A DNA stretch of 64,000 bases from Oceanicaulis sp. HLUCCA04 (GCA_001314625.1 LJSH01000004.1:298039-362038); one strand, 5' to 3'. Positions 43,440 to 52,971 are shown, numbered from the stretch's first letter. The notes: generated from the letters alone by a model not told the origin. Made by a program: numbers and translations.

Positions 43440-44819
43440 CTACATCACCAGCTCGTTGTCAGATTTTTCAGCCGCGTTGCGGTCGCGCGCCACAATCGCG
43501 AGGCCGAATGTGAGAATGCCCACCCGTCCGATCAGCATCAGCAGGATCACCATCAGCTTGCCGAGGGCACTGAGGTCTCCGGTCAAGCCCATCGAGAGGC
43601 CGACCGTGCCCAGCGCTGAAATGGCTTCGAACACTACCATTTCAAAGCGGGCTCCCGGCTCGGTGAGGAAGAGCACGAAAAGGGCAATCGCCAGCACAAG
43701 AAAGTAGAATCCGAAGCTGACACTCGCCTGATGGACACGGTCCTCGGAAATCTCCCGGCCCATATAGCTGATCGTATCACGGCGTTTGAACACGCTGCGC
43801 ATCAGGCCCACCAGCGCTGCCAGCGTGGTGGATTTCAGACCGCCCCCTGTCCCGGATGGAGACGCGCCGAAAATCATCAGGACGAACATCACCATAAGAG
43901 TGGCCGCGCTCAACGCGCCAATGGGCACGGTGTTGAACCCGACTGTGGTGCTGGCCGTCATGACCTGGAAGAAGGCGGCCATCAGCCGTTCCGCCGGTTC
44001 AAGCGCTGCAATGCTGGGCTCTGCGATAAACAGAATGGCCGTGCCGACAATCGCGAACTTGGCGGTGATGGACAAGATGACGGTCGATGTGAAGCCGAGC
44101 GAATCCCGCTTGCGCATAAGCCGCTCGAAGATTGTCGTCATGACAATGAAGCCGATAGCGCCCAGATAGCTCAGTGCCGAAATGGTGAAGACAATTCCGG
44201 CGTGCCCGGTGAAGTCCTCGAAACTGTTGGGAAACAGGCTGAACCCGGCGGTGCAGAAAGCCGAGACGGAATGGAATACCGCGCTCCAGAGTGCGTTGTC
44301 GACACCGGCATCAGCAAACATCGGCCATAGCAGCAGAACCCCGGCAGCCTCCACGCTTAGCGTGAAATAGACCACACGCCGGATGAACCTTGCCGCATCG
44401 AAGTCTGATGGCAGCGGGAAGGCAGCGCGTGTGACAGTCTCTCGAAAGCGCGTCCAGCGATGTGAAAGCGATAGCACCAGAAACGAGCCAAAGGTCATGT
44501 AACCGATGCCGCCGAGCTGGATCAGCAGCAATATGACAACTTGCCCGAACGGCGAATAGCTGCTGCCTGGATCTATTGTTACCAGTCCTGTCGTGGACAC
44601 TGCTGACGAGGCGATGAACAGATTGTCGAGCGCGCTCACCGGGACCGCCTGGGCGACAGGCAGGCACAGCAGGCCCCAGCCTGCCAGCATATAAAAGAGA
44701 TATCCTGCAAGAAGGAGCTTGGCCGCGTCAGCTTTCTTGAAGAAGAGCTTGACCGGAACCCAGATGCCTGCCGAGGCGCGGAGCGCGCGCTGTTTCAGGC
44801 GGGTAGGTGAATCTGCCAA
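43440..44819 (-). CDS. KtrB-like potassium uptake membrane subunit
   Basis: 459 residues; the four M1-P-M2 repeats of the TrkH/KtrB superfamily. The pore-loop glycines are visible in SSAVSTTGLVT, VSAFCTAGFSL, TASTTVGFNT and ISALGTVGLSM. The length and short N-terminus fit the KtrB type, which is usually Na+-dependent and works with a cytosolic KtrA ring. GASPSGTGGGLKSTT is the conserved segment before the third-repeat helix. No ktrA/trkA gene is adjacent. It lies 84 bases downstream of a second transporter subunit of the TrkH type on the same strand and is convergent with hslO. Confidence 0.88.
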   Translation of the reverse strand: MADSPTRLKQRALRASAGIWVPVKLFFKKADAAKLLLAGYLFYMLAGWGLLCLPVAQAVPVSALDNLFIASSAVSTTGLVTIDPGSSYSPFGQVVILLLIQLGGIGYMTFGSFLVLSLSHRWTRFRETVTRAAFPLPSDFDAARFIRRVVYFTLSVEAAGVLLLWPMFADAGVDNALWSAVFHSVSAFCTAGFSLFPNSFEDFTGHAGIVFTISALSYLGAIGFIVMTTIFERLMRKRDSLGFTSTVILSITAKFAIVGTAILFIAEPSIAALEPAERLMAAFFQVMTASTTVGFNTVPIGALSAATLMVMFVLMIFGASPSGTGGGLKSTTLAALVGLMRSVFKRRDTISYMGREISEDRVHQASVSFGFYFLVLAIALFVLFLTEPGARFEMVVFEAISALGTVGLSMGLTGDLSALGKLMVILLMLIGRVGILTFGLAIVARDRNAAEKSDNELVM

Positions 44820-44903
44820 TGCAGACCCCGTTGCAACGCCGGTAATGCCCCGGCAAGCGGCGCGCGTTTTATACCTTTTCCCCGCTGTGTCCAGACCTAT
44901 CGT

Positions 44904-46358
44904 TCAGCCGCGCCAGAAGGCCGGTGTGAACAGGGCCAGCATGGTCAGCACCTCCAGGCGGCCTATCAGCATGGTAAAGCTCATCACCCATTTGGCGGCA
45001 TCGGGCAGAGGCTGGAACGTGCCCGCCGGGCCGATAATGTCGCCCAGGCCCGGCCCGACATTGGCGATGGTAGTCGCCGCGCCTGACAGTGCCGTGACCG
45101 GGTCCAGCCCGATCAGCGACAGCAACACCGCAGATACCGCAAACGCGCCGAAAAACAGGAACACAAAGCCCAGCACCGAGCGCACGGTCGCCTCGGCAAC
45201 CGGCTTTGCGTTATATCGGACCGAGCGCACGGCGCGCGGGCGCGCATAGCGGTGCAGATAGGTCAGCATGGCCGAGGCGGCGATCTGGTGGCGGAAAATC
45301 TTGATCGAGCAGGTGCTCGATCCGGCGCAGCCGCCCACAAACATCAGCAGGAAGAACACCATGACCGGCATGGTGCCCCAACCCGCGAAATCCGCACTGC
45401 CATAGCCGGTGCCGGTCATCACCGAGACCGCATTGACCGCCGCGACCCGCCAGGCCGGCAATCCTTCGGTATCAACGCCGTTGACAATCAGCAGCAGGGT
45501 CAGCGCAGCGCAGGCGACAAAAGCGGTCACCAGAAAGGCGCGCACCTGCGGATCGGTGATAATGCGGTCGGGACGGCCCTGTACGGCGCGCAGGAATACC
45601 AGGAAGGGCAAGGCCGACAGCAGCATGAAGACAAGGGCGACGAGATCGGCCCCCTGATCGGCCCACGCCCCGATCGAGCCGTCATGGGTGGAAAATCCGC
45701 CGGTCGCGACCGTCGTCATCGCATGGGCAGCAGCGTCAAGCGCGTTCATCCCGGCAAAGCCGTAGGCGATGAAGCAGGTGAAGGTCAGCACCAGATAGAT
45801 CAGCCCGACCGCCCCGGCTATCTCGCCAGCACGCGGCAGGGCCTTGTCGGTCTTGTCCGAGCTTTCCAGCCGGAAAAGCTGCATGCCGCCAATGCCCAGC
45901 ACCGGCCAGATAGCCATCGCGGTGACGATAATCCCGATACCGCCAATCCATTGCAGGATGGCGCGCCAGATCAGCACGCCTGCCGGCAGGTCCTGCAGGC
46001 CGGTCAGCACGGTCGCGCCCGTCGTGGTGATGCCGGACACCGACTCGAAGATCGCGTCTGTCCAGCTCATGCCGATGCCGGCCAGCTGCAGCGGAATGGC
46101 GGCGGCAAGGCCCAGCACGATCCATGATCCTGACGTGACAAGGATCGCGCCGCGCGCATCGAGATCGAATCCGTCACCGCGGCCCATCAGCGCCATGATC
46201 CCGCCCACGAACCCGCACAACACGGCAGAGCCGAAAAAGGCGTGGGCGGACTCCGCATCGACATTGAGATCGATAATGGCAGGCACCAGCATGGCGGCGC
46301 CAAGCGCTGCCAGCAGCACGCCCAATATGAAGATGACGGTTCGGGTATAGATGTTCAC
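44904..46358 (-). CDS. TrkH-type potassium uptake membrane subunit
   Basis: 484 residues, with an extra pair of N-terminal helices compared with KtrB, which is the TrkH layout. Pore-loop glycines lie in SVSGITTTGATVLTGL, MTTVATGGFSTHDGS, SVMTGTGYGSADF and TTIANVGPGLGDIIG. GGIGIIVTAMAIWPVLGIGGMQLFRLESSD is a TrkH signature region. It forms the K+ path with a TrkA regulator that is not in this window. The KtrB-like gene follows downstream, so two related but distinct subunits are encoded in tandem. Confidence 0.9.
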   Translation of the reverse strand: MNIYTRTVIFILGVLLAALGAAMLVPAIIDLNVDAESAHAFFGSAVLCGFVGGIMALMGRGDGFDLDARGAILVTSGSWIVLGLAAAIPLQLAGIGMSWTDAIFESVSGITTTGATVLTGLQDLPAGVLIWRAILQWIGGIGIIVTAMAIWPVLGIGGMQLFRLESSDKTDKALPRAGEIAGAVGLIYLVLTFTCFIAYGFAGMNALDAAAHAMTTVATGGFSTHDGSIGAWADQGADLVALVFMLLSALPFLVFLRAVQGRPDRIITDPQVRAFLVTAFVACAALTLLLIVNGVDTEGLPAWRVAAVNAVSVMTGTGYGSADFAGWGTMPVMVFFLLMFVGGCAGSSTCSIKIFRHQIAASAMLTYLHRYARPRAVRSVRYNAKPVAEATVRSVLGFVFLFFGAFAVSAVLLSLIGLDPVTALSGAATTIANVGPGLGDIIGPAGTFQPLPDAAKWVMSFTMLIGRLEVLTMLALFTPAFWRG

Positions 46359-46397
46359 GCTTGGGCCTTCCGGCGGGCAGTCTGACGGGCCGGGACC

Positions 46398-46790
46398 CTA
46401 ATGCAGCGTTGCCGGCATGAAAGGGCTGTCCAGCGCGAAAGAGGGAATGGCAGCGTTGAACAGGGCGCCATCGGCGCGGCGCATCTCGTACTGGCCGCTC
46501 ATGAAACCCGACGGGGTGGGCAATGGCGCGCCCGACGTATAGCGGAAGCACTCACCCGGCGCGATAACCGGCTTTTCGCCGATCACCCCGTCACCCTTGA
46601 CCACGCGGGTGCGCCCCTTAGCATCGGTAATGCGCCATTCGCGCGTCATCAGCTGCACAGGCCCGGTGGAGCTGTTTTCGATCTCGACCGTGTAGGACCA
46701 GATATAGCGGCTCTCCTCCGGCTCGGACTCTGTTTCCAGATAGTCCGGCGCAACGCGGATGATAACGCCCTCGGTCTCCAGTATGTACAT
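46398..46790 (-). CDS. apaG: ApaG-domain protein
   Basis: 130 residues forming the ApaG immunoglobulin-like beta sandwich: GVIIRVAPDYLETESEPEESRYIWSYTVEIENSS, the conserved RxWxITDAKGRTRVVKGDGVIGEKPVI turn, and FRYTSGAPLPTPSGFMSGQYEMRRADGALFNAAIPSFALDSP. The GxGVIGEkP glycine-rich motif is characteristic. In enterobacteria ApaG affects Co2+/Mg2+ homeostasis and Ap4A levels, and it may bind nucleotides. Position with AGAGGAGCAT upstream supports the start at 46790. Divergent from the deaminase at 46943. Confidence 0.94.
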   Translation of the reverse strand: MYILETEGVIIRVAPDYLETESEPEESRYIWSYTVEIENSSTGPVQLMTREWRITDAKGRTRVVKGDGVIGEKPVIAPGECFRYTSGAPLPTPSGFMSGQYEMRRADGALFNAAIPSFALDSPFMPATLH

Positions 46791-46942
46791 GATGGCTATG
46801 CTCCTCTGAATGAATGAGACACCTCTTGTTGCCTCCGCTCAAGGGGTTTCGCGCAGGGCCGGTACCTGCATCCCATTGCAAAGCCCCCCCGCATGGGGAA
46901 GTTTGCAGTCAGTTCCCACCCTCCCTGAGTCGCATCCGCCCC

Positions 46943-47944
46943 ATGTCCAAGCCTGGTATTCTGACCGACCTTGATCTCGCCGCGCTCGCCCGTTCGGGCG
47001 GCATCAGCGCGCCGGAAATCGAAGAGGGCCAGATCCAGCCTGCCAGCCTTGACTTGCGTCTGGGTACAAAGGCTTACCGGCTGCGGGCAAGTTTTCTTCC
47101 CGGTCCGTTGCGCCGTGTCGAGGAGTGTCTCGCCTCCGGCCTGGTCATGCACGAGGTCGACCTTGCCGGCGGGGCGGTTCTGGAGACGGGCTGTGTGTAT
47201 CTGGTCCCGCTGATGGAAAGCCTTGCCCTGCCGGCGGATCTGAGCGCGGCGATGAACCCGAAAAGCTCCACCGGCCGGCTGGATGTCTTTACCCGTGTCA
47301 TCGGGAATAATGCAGCCGCCTTCGACCAGTTGCCGGCGGGCTATGAAGGTCCGCTCTGGGTGGAGATATCTCCGCGCACTTTTTCCATTCTGGCCCGGCC
47401 CGGCGACCGTCTGGTACAGGTGCGCCTGCGCCGGGGCGCGTTCAATCCCGGGCTTTCCCAAGTGCTTAGCGTGGATCTGGAGGCGCGCGGCAACGCGCCC
47501 GTTGGCTGGCGTGCCAAACGCCACAGCCCGCTTGTCGATCTCAGCCAGATCGGGGCTCACCCCGCGCAGGAATTCTGGGAACCGCTCCATGCGCCCAGAG
47601 GGCAGATTGTCCTGGATCCGGGGGAGTTTTACATTCTTGCCTCACGCGAGGCGGTCGAGATTCCGCTCGAAGATGCCGCCGAGATGGCTCCCGTTGCGCC
47701 GGAAATAGGCGAGTTCCGCGCCCATTATGCCGGGTTTTTTGATCCCGGATTCGGCCTTGGCGCACCGGCAAGGGCCGTGCTGGAAGTCAGGGGACGCGAC
47801 GTGCCATTCATCCTTGAAAACGGGCAGGCAGTGGCCCGGCTGGTCCATGAACCGATGGCCGGCAAAGTGGGTTCAGCCTATGGAGCAAGCGGCTCCAACT
47901 ATCAGGGGCAGGGCCTGAAACTCGGCAAGCATTTCAAGGCTTAG
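46943..47944 (+). CDS. 2'-Deoxycytidine 5'-triphosphate deaminase (double-domain Dcd-like)
   Basis: 333 residues, nearly twice the length of E. coli Dcd (193), as in the alphaproteobacterial double-domain form. The first domain has IQPASLDLRLGTKAYRL, AMNPKSSTGRLDVFTRVI and WVEISPRTFSILARPGDRLVQVRL, the dUTPase/Dcd fold with the phosphate-binding KSSTGR. The second begins near residue 190 (HSPLVDLSQIGAHPAQEFWEPL, LDPGEFYILASREAVEIP). It deaminates dCTP to dUTP for thymidylate synthesis. The start at 46943 follows a weak ribosome site; the upstream extension is unlikely to be coding. Its stop overlaps that of the radical SAM gene by four bases. Confidence 0.85.
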   Translation: MSKPGILTDLDLAALARSGGISAPEIEEGQIQPASLDLRLGTKAYRLRASFLPGPLRRVEECLASGLVMHEVDLAGGAVLETGCVYLVPLMESLALPADLSAAMNPKSSTGRLDVFTRVIGNNAAAFDQLPAGYEGPLWVEISPRTFSILARPGDRLVQVRLRRGAFNPGLSQVLSVDLEARGNAPVGWRAKRHSPLVDLSQIGAHPAQEFWEPLHAPRGQIVLDPGEFYILASREAVEIPLEDAAEMAPVAPEIGEFRAHYAGFFDPGFGLGAPARAVLEVRGRDVPFILENGQAVARLVHEPMAGKVGSAYGASGSNYQGQGLKLGKHFKA

Positions 47945-48891
47945 GCCGAACAGCTCGCGCCGCCGAGCACACAAAACTGCGCGCAGAATTTATGGTTCAG
48001 CTTTACCGGCTCAAGGCTCTGGGTGAGGGTGTGGGCGAGTTCAAATTGCGGGTCATAGGGCAATAGCGTGCAGGCCACGACGGCGGGCCGCTGCGCCCCG
48101 CGCCGCTTGATGATCATACGGCTGGACGCACACATCATATCCGCCGGATTTTTATTGAGGATGCCCCAGCAATCGACGGTAATTTCCGGCGGTGATCCGG
48201 CCGGATCCATCTCCGGGAAGATCACCAGTTCTGCCGGATTGGCCGCGTCGATATTCCACCCGTGTCCGGCGATCAGGGCGCCATAACCGGCGCGCGCCTC
48301 GGCCATCGTTTCATCGGTCATCTGACGGCCTGCCAGTGCAAGCGAAAACCCGTTTGCGCTGAGCCAGTTGATGCCTTCCAGCGTGGCCGCAAACCCGCCC
48401 GCACCCCGTTCGGCATCGTGGACGTCTGCCGAGTGGTGATCGAGGCTGATCCGCAGGGTGATTTGCCCCGGATAGCGGGCCTGCAAATCCAGCAGCTCGC
48501 TTTGCACGCGCGGACGCATCATCGGGCGCATGGCGTTGGTCAGGATCAGGACAGAGTGGCCGCGCCGCAGCGCTGCCTCGGCCAGAGCGGGCATATGAGG
48601 ATTGAGGAAGGGCTCTCCGCCGGTAAACCCGATCTCGATGGGCCCGGAGACCAGCGCGTCCACCTCGTCCAGATAGGGCTCGAGCTCCTCAGGCGTGATA
48701 TAGACAAGCCGGTCATTATCCGGCGCGCTTTCGATATAGCAGTTGACGCAGGCGATGTTGCACAACGTGCCGGTCATCACCCAGAGTGTCTTCAACCTGT
48801 CAAACGCCACGCTCGCGCGCACCTCTCCCTTCGCGGTGATATCCGGGTCGGCAAAGGGTGCAGGGCGAAAATCGGCAAGCGCTTGTGTCAT
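47941..48891 (-). CDS. Radical SAM enzyme with cysteine-rich C-terminus, function unknown
   Basis: 316 residues. The [4Fe-4S] site is C44-x3-C48-x2-C51 (TLCNIACVNCYIES), followed by the SAM-binding GFTGGEPFLNPHMP and a TIM-barrel core (SVLILTNAM, ITLRISLDHHS). The C-terminal third has seven cysteines (in DCWGILN, MMCASS, VACTLLPYD, KFCAQFCVLGGASCSA), which suggests an auxiliary iron-sulfur cluster as in SPASM/twitch enzymes. The fold resembles MoaA/anaerobic maturase-type proteins, but no substrate peptide or pathway partner is adjacent. It converges with the dCTP deaminase. Ribosome site and promoter lie in a 150-base gap upstream. Confidence 0.82.
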   Translation of the reverse strand: MTQALADFRPAPFADPDITAKGEVRASVAFDRLKTLWVMTGTLCNIACVNCYIESAPDNDRLVYITPEELEPYLDEVDALVSGPIEIGFTGGEPFLNPHMPALAEAALRRGHSVLILTNAMRPMMRPRVQSELLDLQARYPGQITLRISLDHHSADVHDAERGAGGFAATLEGINWLSANGFSLALAGRQMTDETMAEARAGYGALIAGHGWNIDAANPAELVIFPEMDPAGSPPEITVDCWGILNKNPADMMCASSRMIIKRRGAQRPAVVACTLLPYDPQFELAHTLTQSLEPVKLNHKFCAQFCVLGGASCSA

Positions 48892-49042
48892 CTGGCTTTC
48901 TACGGTCTTGAGGATGCCGGCAGATCAGTCTGCAGCCTAGCAACACGCAAGCCGCCGGGCAAAGACTTGGCCCATCGCAAGCTTTCACTCCCCATTCACG
49001 CGCCAGCGCGCTAGGGTGGATAACCAACAGGGGAGAGCGGGC

Positions 49043-49279
49043 ATGAGCGGGCTGTTCAAGTTTTTCGGCGATATTCTCAAACCTATCCTGACCATTGTGG
49101 TCACGGTTTTTCTGGGTGCCTTTCTGCTTTCGGTCTTTTGGCCGGCCGCCGATGCGTGGATTACCGGCCATGTTCCGGTCTGGGAACGCCTCGATCCGGC
49201 TATCGCGCAGGTGCGCGAATGGCTGGGCGTTCACCAGCCCGAACCCGATCCGTGGTGGATGTTCTGGAGCGATGACTGA
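49043..49279 (+). CDS. Small single-pass membrane protein
   Basis: 78 residues. One hydrophobic helix (about 12-32: ILKPILTIVVTVFLGAFLLSVFW), followed by a periplasmic or cytosolic tail rich in Trp and Pro (DAWITGHVPVWERLDPAIAQVREWLGVHQPEPDPWWMFWSDD). GGGGAG lies seven bases before the start. Not recognised. It lies between the radical SAM gene (divergent) and cydC (convergent, ten bases away). Confidence 0.65.
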   Translation: MSGLFKFFGDILKPILTIVVTVFLGAFLLSVFWPAADAWITGHVPVWERLDPAIAQVREWLGVHQPEPDPWWMFWSDD

Positions 49280-49289
49280 CGGCCAGAGC

Positions 49290-51023
49290 CTAAATCTGCT
49301 TTGCGAACAGGCGGTTGAACGCGCCGTCTTCGGCGGCTAGCGCGTCCGCGCTGCCGGTCTGGACGATGCGCGCCTCGTCCATCACCAGCACCTCGCGCGC
49401 CCGCGCCAGCAGGGCCGGACGGTGGGTGATGATGAGGACAGACCGGCGCGTGTCTGCGTCCAGCCAGGCGTCCAGCGCGTCGAGGAATTCTGCTTCAGTT
49501 CGGCTGTCCAGCCCTTCAGTGGGCTCATCCAGCAGCATGACCGGCGCATCCTTGAGGAAGGCGCGCGCCAGCGCGATGCGCCGTGCCTGTCCGCCGGATA
49601 CCAGCCGGCCTTCCTCGCCGATCCATGTCGTCAGACCATCGGGCAGGGCACGCACGAAATCGGCGGCCCTGGCTTGCTCAAGTGCTTGCCACAACTGGTC
49701 TTCTGTGGCTTCTGGCCGGGCCAGGAGCAAATTGGCCCGCACCGTGGTGGAGAGCAGGTCCGCGCGCTGATCGACCAGGGATAGCCGCGCGCGTGTCCCC
49801 GACGGGCCGAGCGCTGCAATATCGGCCCCGCCCAGCCGGATGGTGCCGCTATCCGGGGCATAGAAGCCCATCAACAAGCGGATAATACTGGACTTTCCAG
49901 ATCCCGACGCGCCTACCAGCGCCACCCGTCCGCCTTCGGGCAGGGTGAAGCTGACATCGATAAGCGCGGGCCGCGCCTGCCCGCCAGGATAGGTAAATCC
50001 GACCGCATCAAAGGCGACATCATGGGCTTCCGGCAGAGGGAGAGGTGAGGCGGGTTCTGCCACTGCCGGGCGCATATCGTCTAAGGCTTTCAGGCGTTTG
50101 GCCGCTGACAGCGTGCGTCCATACTGTTCCCCGGCGAGGACAAGCGGGGCGGCAGCCTCGAACAATCCAAAGGCAATAAAGCCTGCCAATGCAGCAAGCG
50201 GGGCGGGTGCGCCTGAACCGGCAGCGGCGAGGAAACCGGCGACAAAGCTTGCCGGACCGGCAAAGGCCAGTACCGCCGTATTGAGGAGCGCCAGTCCCGC
50301 AAGCCGGCGCTGGCCGGAAATCCAGCCTGTGCTGGCTGCTTCCAGTCTTGAAAGCACGGCGGTTTCAGCGCCATAGGCTTTGAGCTCTGCCATACCCGCG
50401 ATCAGGTCTGCTGCTTCCGAGCGCGTGTCGGAGGCGGCAGCGGTGACGCTTTCTCCTGCGGATTGACCAAGTTTTGCCGCGAGCAAAGGCAGGACCAGAC
50501 CCGACAGGACAAAGAGGCCGATCACCGGCAAAATCGCCGCCGGGGCGGCAAGGCTGAGGACAAGTGTGGCCGCCAGAGCCCCGAAAAGGGCAGAGAGGGC
50601 AGGCGTTATCAAACGCAGATACAGTCCGTCCAGCGCATCGACATCGCCAGTTACACGCGAGAGCAGGTCGCCGGCGCGAAGCCCGCCCAGCCCTGCTGGA
50701 ACTAGCGGGGCCGCCCGGTCAAACACCCACAGGCGCAGGCGCGCCAGAATGCGGAACGTTGCCTCGTGGGTGGCGAGCCGCTCGGCATATCTCCCGAGGG
50801 TACGCCCCATGGCAAATCCGCGCACACCGCCGGATGCAAAAAGATAGTTGAAGCTGCGCCCCAGCCCCGCCGCTCCGGCGATAGCCGCCGCGGTTATGAA
50901 CCAGCCGGACAGGGATAACAGCCCGATCCCGGCCAGCAGGGTGAGGATGGCCAGCACCGCGCCGAGGCGCAGCCACCAGCGGTCCGGCCGGGCCAGAGAC
51001 AGGAAAAAGGCGAGCGTTTTCAT
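49290..51023 (-). CDS. cydC: Thiol reductant ABC exporter, CydC subunit
   Basis: 577 residues: six membrane helices (about 1-320) fused to an ATPase domain. Walker A GASGSGKSS, signature VSGGQARRIALARA, Walker B VMLLDEPTEGLD, and H in IITHRPA. The start overlaps the cydD stop by four bases, so CydD and CydC are made together and form a heterodimer that exports glutathione or cysteine and heme-related thiols needed to assemble cytochrome bd. The cydABX oxidase genes start 2.3 kb away on the other strand, which supports the subunit assignments. Confidence 0.93.
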   Translation of the reverse strand: MKTLAFFLSLARPDRWWLRLGAVLAILTLLAGIGLLSLSGWFITAAAIAGAAGLGRSFNYLFASGGVRGFAMGRTLGRYAERLATHEATFRILARLRLWVFDRAAPLVPAGLGGLRAGDLLSRVTGDVDALDGLYLRLITPALSALFGALAATLVLSLAAPAAILPVIGLFVLSGLVLPLLAAKLGQSAGESVTAAASDTRSEAADLIAGMAELKAYGAETAVLSRLEAASTGWISGQRRLAGLALLNTAVLAFAGPASFVAGFLAAAGSGAPAPLAALAGFIAFGLFEAAAPLVLAGEQYGRTLSAAKRLKALDDMRPAVAEPASPLPLPEAHDVAFDAVGFTYPGGQARPALIDVSFTLPEGGRVALVGASGSGKSSIIRLLMGFYAPDSGTIRLGGADIAALGPSGTRARLSLVDQRADLLSTTVRANLLLARPEATEDQLWQALEQARAADFVRALPDGLTTWIGEEGRLVSGGQARRIALARAFLKDAPVMLLDEPTEGLDSRTEAEFLDALDAWLDADTRRSVLIITHRPALLARAREVLVMDEARIVQTGSADALAAEDGAFNRLFAKQI

Positions 51024-52717
51024 GACGCCCCCCCTTGCTCGTGTCCGGCCTGAAGTTCGGCGATATCGAACACCTCATCGGCTATCGCGCGCACAGCCGG
51101 GCTGTGGGTAGCGATGAGGATTGTCCGTCCGTCCCTGTTGGACAAGAGCGCGTCGAGGAAGCGGGCTTCGGCCTCGCCGTCCAGATGCGCGCTCGGTTCG
51201 TCCATGAGGACAAGTTTCATGTCGCGTGCCAGCGCGCGTGCGAGAGCTACTCTTTGTATCTGCCCGCCGGACAAGCCGAATCCGCGTTCACCAAGGGGCG
51301 TGTCGAGGCCATCGGAGAGGTGGACAAGGAAGTCGGCGACGCCTGCCTCTGCCACGGCGCGCTCAATCATCTCTCCCGGGATAGAGGGATCATGCAGGGT
51401 GATATTATCCCGCAAGGAGCCGTGAAACAGGCGCGGGTTCTGGCCGATCCAGCCAGCGCGCCCGGCCAGCGGCGCGGTCATCAGCGCCCCATCTACCCGC
51501 ACCTCGCCGGAGGATAAAGGCGCAAAACCCATCAGGATTTTGAGCAGAGTGGACTTGCCCGATCCCGACGGACCCCACACCACACTGATTTTTCCGGCTG
51601 GAATGGAAAGCGTTACGGGTTTCAAACCCTTGCGGCCATCTTCGTAAGTGCACGACACGCCGGAGAGCGTGATTTTCGGGCACATATCAAAAGGGCCGAT
51701 TCCGGGGTGCGCGGCACCCGATTCCACATTGCGCAGGAGCGGTCTGAGAGTATCGGCGGCAGCTTCGGCATCGGCGCGGTCATGATAGGCGGCGGATAAC
51801 CGGCGCAGCGGCATGTAGAATTCAGGTGCCAGGATAAGGACGAACAGTCCCTCGCGCAGGGTGACAGTTTCGCCAGCATCGAAGGGTAGCTCGCCCAGAA
51901 GCGAGAAGCCGACATAGATCGCGATGGCCGCCACCGAGAGGGCGGCGAAAAATTCCAGAATGGCCGAGGAGAGGAAGGCAAGCCGGAGCACTTTCATCGT
52001 CCGTTGGCGGAAATCTTCCGAAGCCGCGGCCAGGCCCTCGCGTTCGCGCTGCGCGGCGTTGAAGGCGTTCAGCAAGGCGAGCGATTGCAGCCGGTCATTG
52101 AACCGTCCGGCCAGACGCGCCAGCACGGCGATCTGGTCCTTGCTGGCGGCTGCCGCCGCGCCGCCGACAATCGCCATGAAGAGAGGCAGCAAGGGCGCGG
52201 TGATGATGAAGAGCAGGCCCACCACCCAGCTTTGGGTGAAGGCGGCGGCGACCATGAGAATGGGCGCACCGGCAATCACCGGCATGAGCGGGCGGTAGCG
52301 CCCGAAATAGCCTTCCAGCTTTTCCACCGCATCGGTAAGGGCAGAGCCTGCCGCGCCGGTCTCCAGCCGCTCGGTGAAGGCCGGGCCTTTGACGGCGAGC
52401 GCGCGCGCCGTTTCCATGCGCACATGGGCTTTCACCCGGGCGGCGGCTTCAAACCCGGCGCGGGTCTCCAGTGCCTGCGCACCCGCGCGGACAAACGCAA
52501 ACAGGGCCGCCAGAAGCGCCGCCATCACAAAGGGTTCGCCCGCGACCAAAGCGGCAATCGCGCTGGCGGCAAAGCCGGCAAAGCCGATAAAGAGCGCGTA
52601 TTGCGCAATCCCGCACGCGCTCGCCAGCAGGGACGGGCCGCGCCCGGCCTGCCCCCAGCCGGTCAGCAGGGCGCCAAGCGCGCGGCGGTCTTCGCGGGAA
52701 AGGGCAGGATTGCTCAT
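51020..52717 (-). CDS. cydD: Thiol reductant ABC exporter, CydD subunit
   Basis: 565 residues with the same half-transporter layout: membrane domain (about 20-320), then Walker A WGPSGSGKST, signature LSGGQIQRVALARA, Walker B LVLMDEPSAHLD and the switch histidine in IATHSPAV. CydD is normally the first gene and CydC second, as here. The N-terminus (ALSREDRRALGALLTGWGQAGRGPSLLASACG) is slightly longer than usual. Translation of cydC is coupled through ATGA. Upstream is a 618-base gap to cydA. Confidence 0.93.
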   Translation of the reverse strand: MSNPALSREDRRALGALLTGWGQAGRGPSLLASACGIAQYALFIGFAGFAASAIAALVAGEPFVMAALLAALFAFVRAGAQALETRAGFEAAARVKAHVRMETARALAVKGPAFTERLETGAAGSALTDAVEKLEGYFGRYRPLMPVIAGAPILMVAAAFTQSWVVGLLFIITAPLLPLFMAIVGGAAAAASKDQIAVLARLAGRFNDRLQSLALLNAFNAAQREREGLAAASEDFRQRTMKVLRLAFLSSAILEFFAALSVAAIAIYVGFSLLGELPFDAGETVTLREGLFVLILAPEFYMPLRRLSAAYHDRADAEAAADTLRPLLRNVESGAAHPGIGPFDMCPKITLSGVSCTYEDGRKGLKPVTLSIPAGKISVVWGPSGSGKSTLLKILMGFAPLSSGEVRVDGALMTAPLAGRAGWIGQNPRLFHGSLRDNITLHDPSIPGEMIERAVAEAGVADFLVHLSDGLDTPLGERGFGLSGGQIQRVALARALARDMKLVLMDEPSAHLDGEAEARFLDALLSNRDGRTILIATHSPAVRAIADEVFDIAELQAGHEQGGAS

Positions 52718-52869
52718 CGGGTTGGTAAAATGCCCATTTAGTCGCGCTGCGCCCTGTGGCGCAGCGTCTCAGGGGCTTTGTCTAGCGAAGCCGCCCAGAA
52801 TTGCCAGTGGGGGGCTCGCCGACCTTGCTCCCGCGCTTCACCGACTTGGACCGGTGCGAAGCCTCTCTG

Positions 52870-52914
52870 GGTCCCGGCTTCCCCGTTTTCACGGGGACAG
52901 GCGGTGCCGGGACC
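52870..52914. repeat. REP-like nested palindrome
   Basis: GGTCCCGGC (52870-52878) and GCCGGGACC (52906-52914) are perfect nine-base arms, enclosing an inner hairpin CCCCGT-TTTC-ACGGGG (52881-52896). The nested form is like the repetitive extragenic palindromes found in many high-GC alphaproteobacteria. Only one such unit was seen in this window. Confidence 0.6.
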
Positions 52915-52971
52915 GCGGCGGAGAGGTCCGTGCCTGATCCGGCAGAACCGTGGAAGTTGCAACCCAACCGG

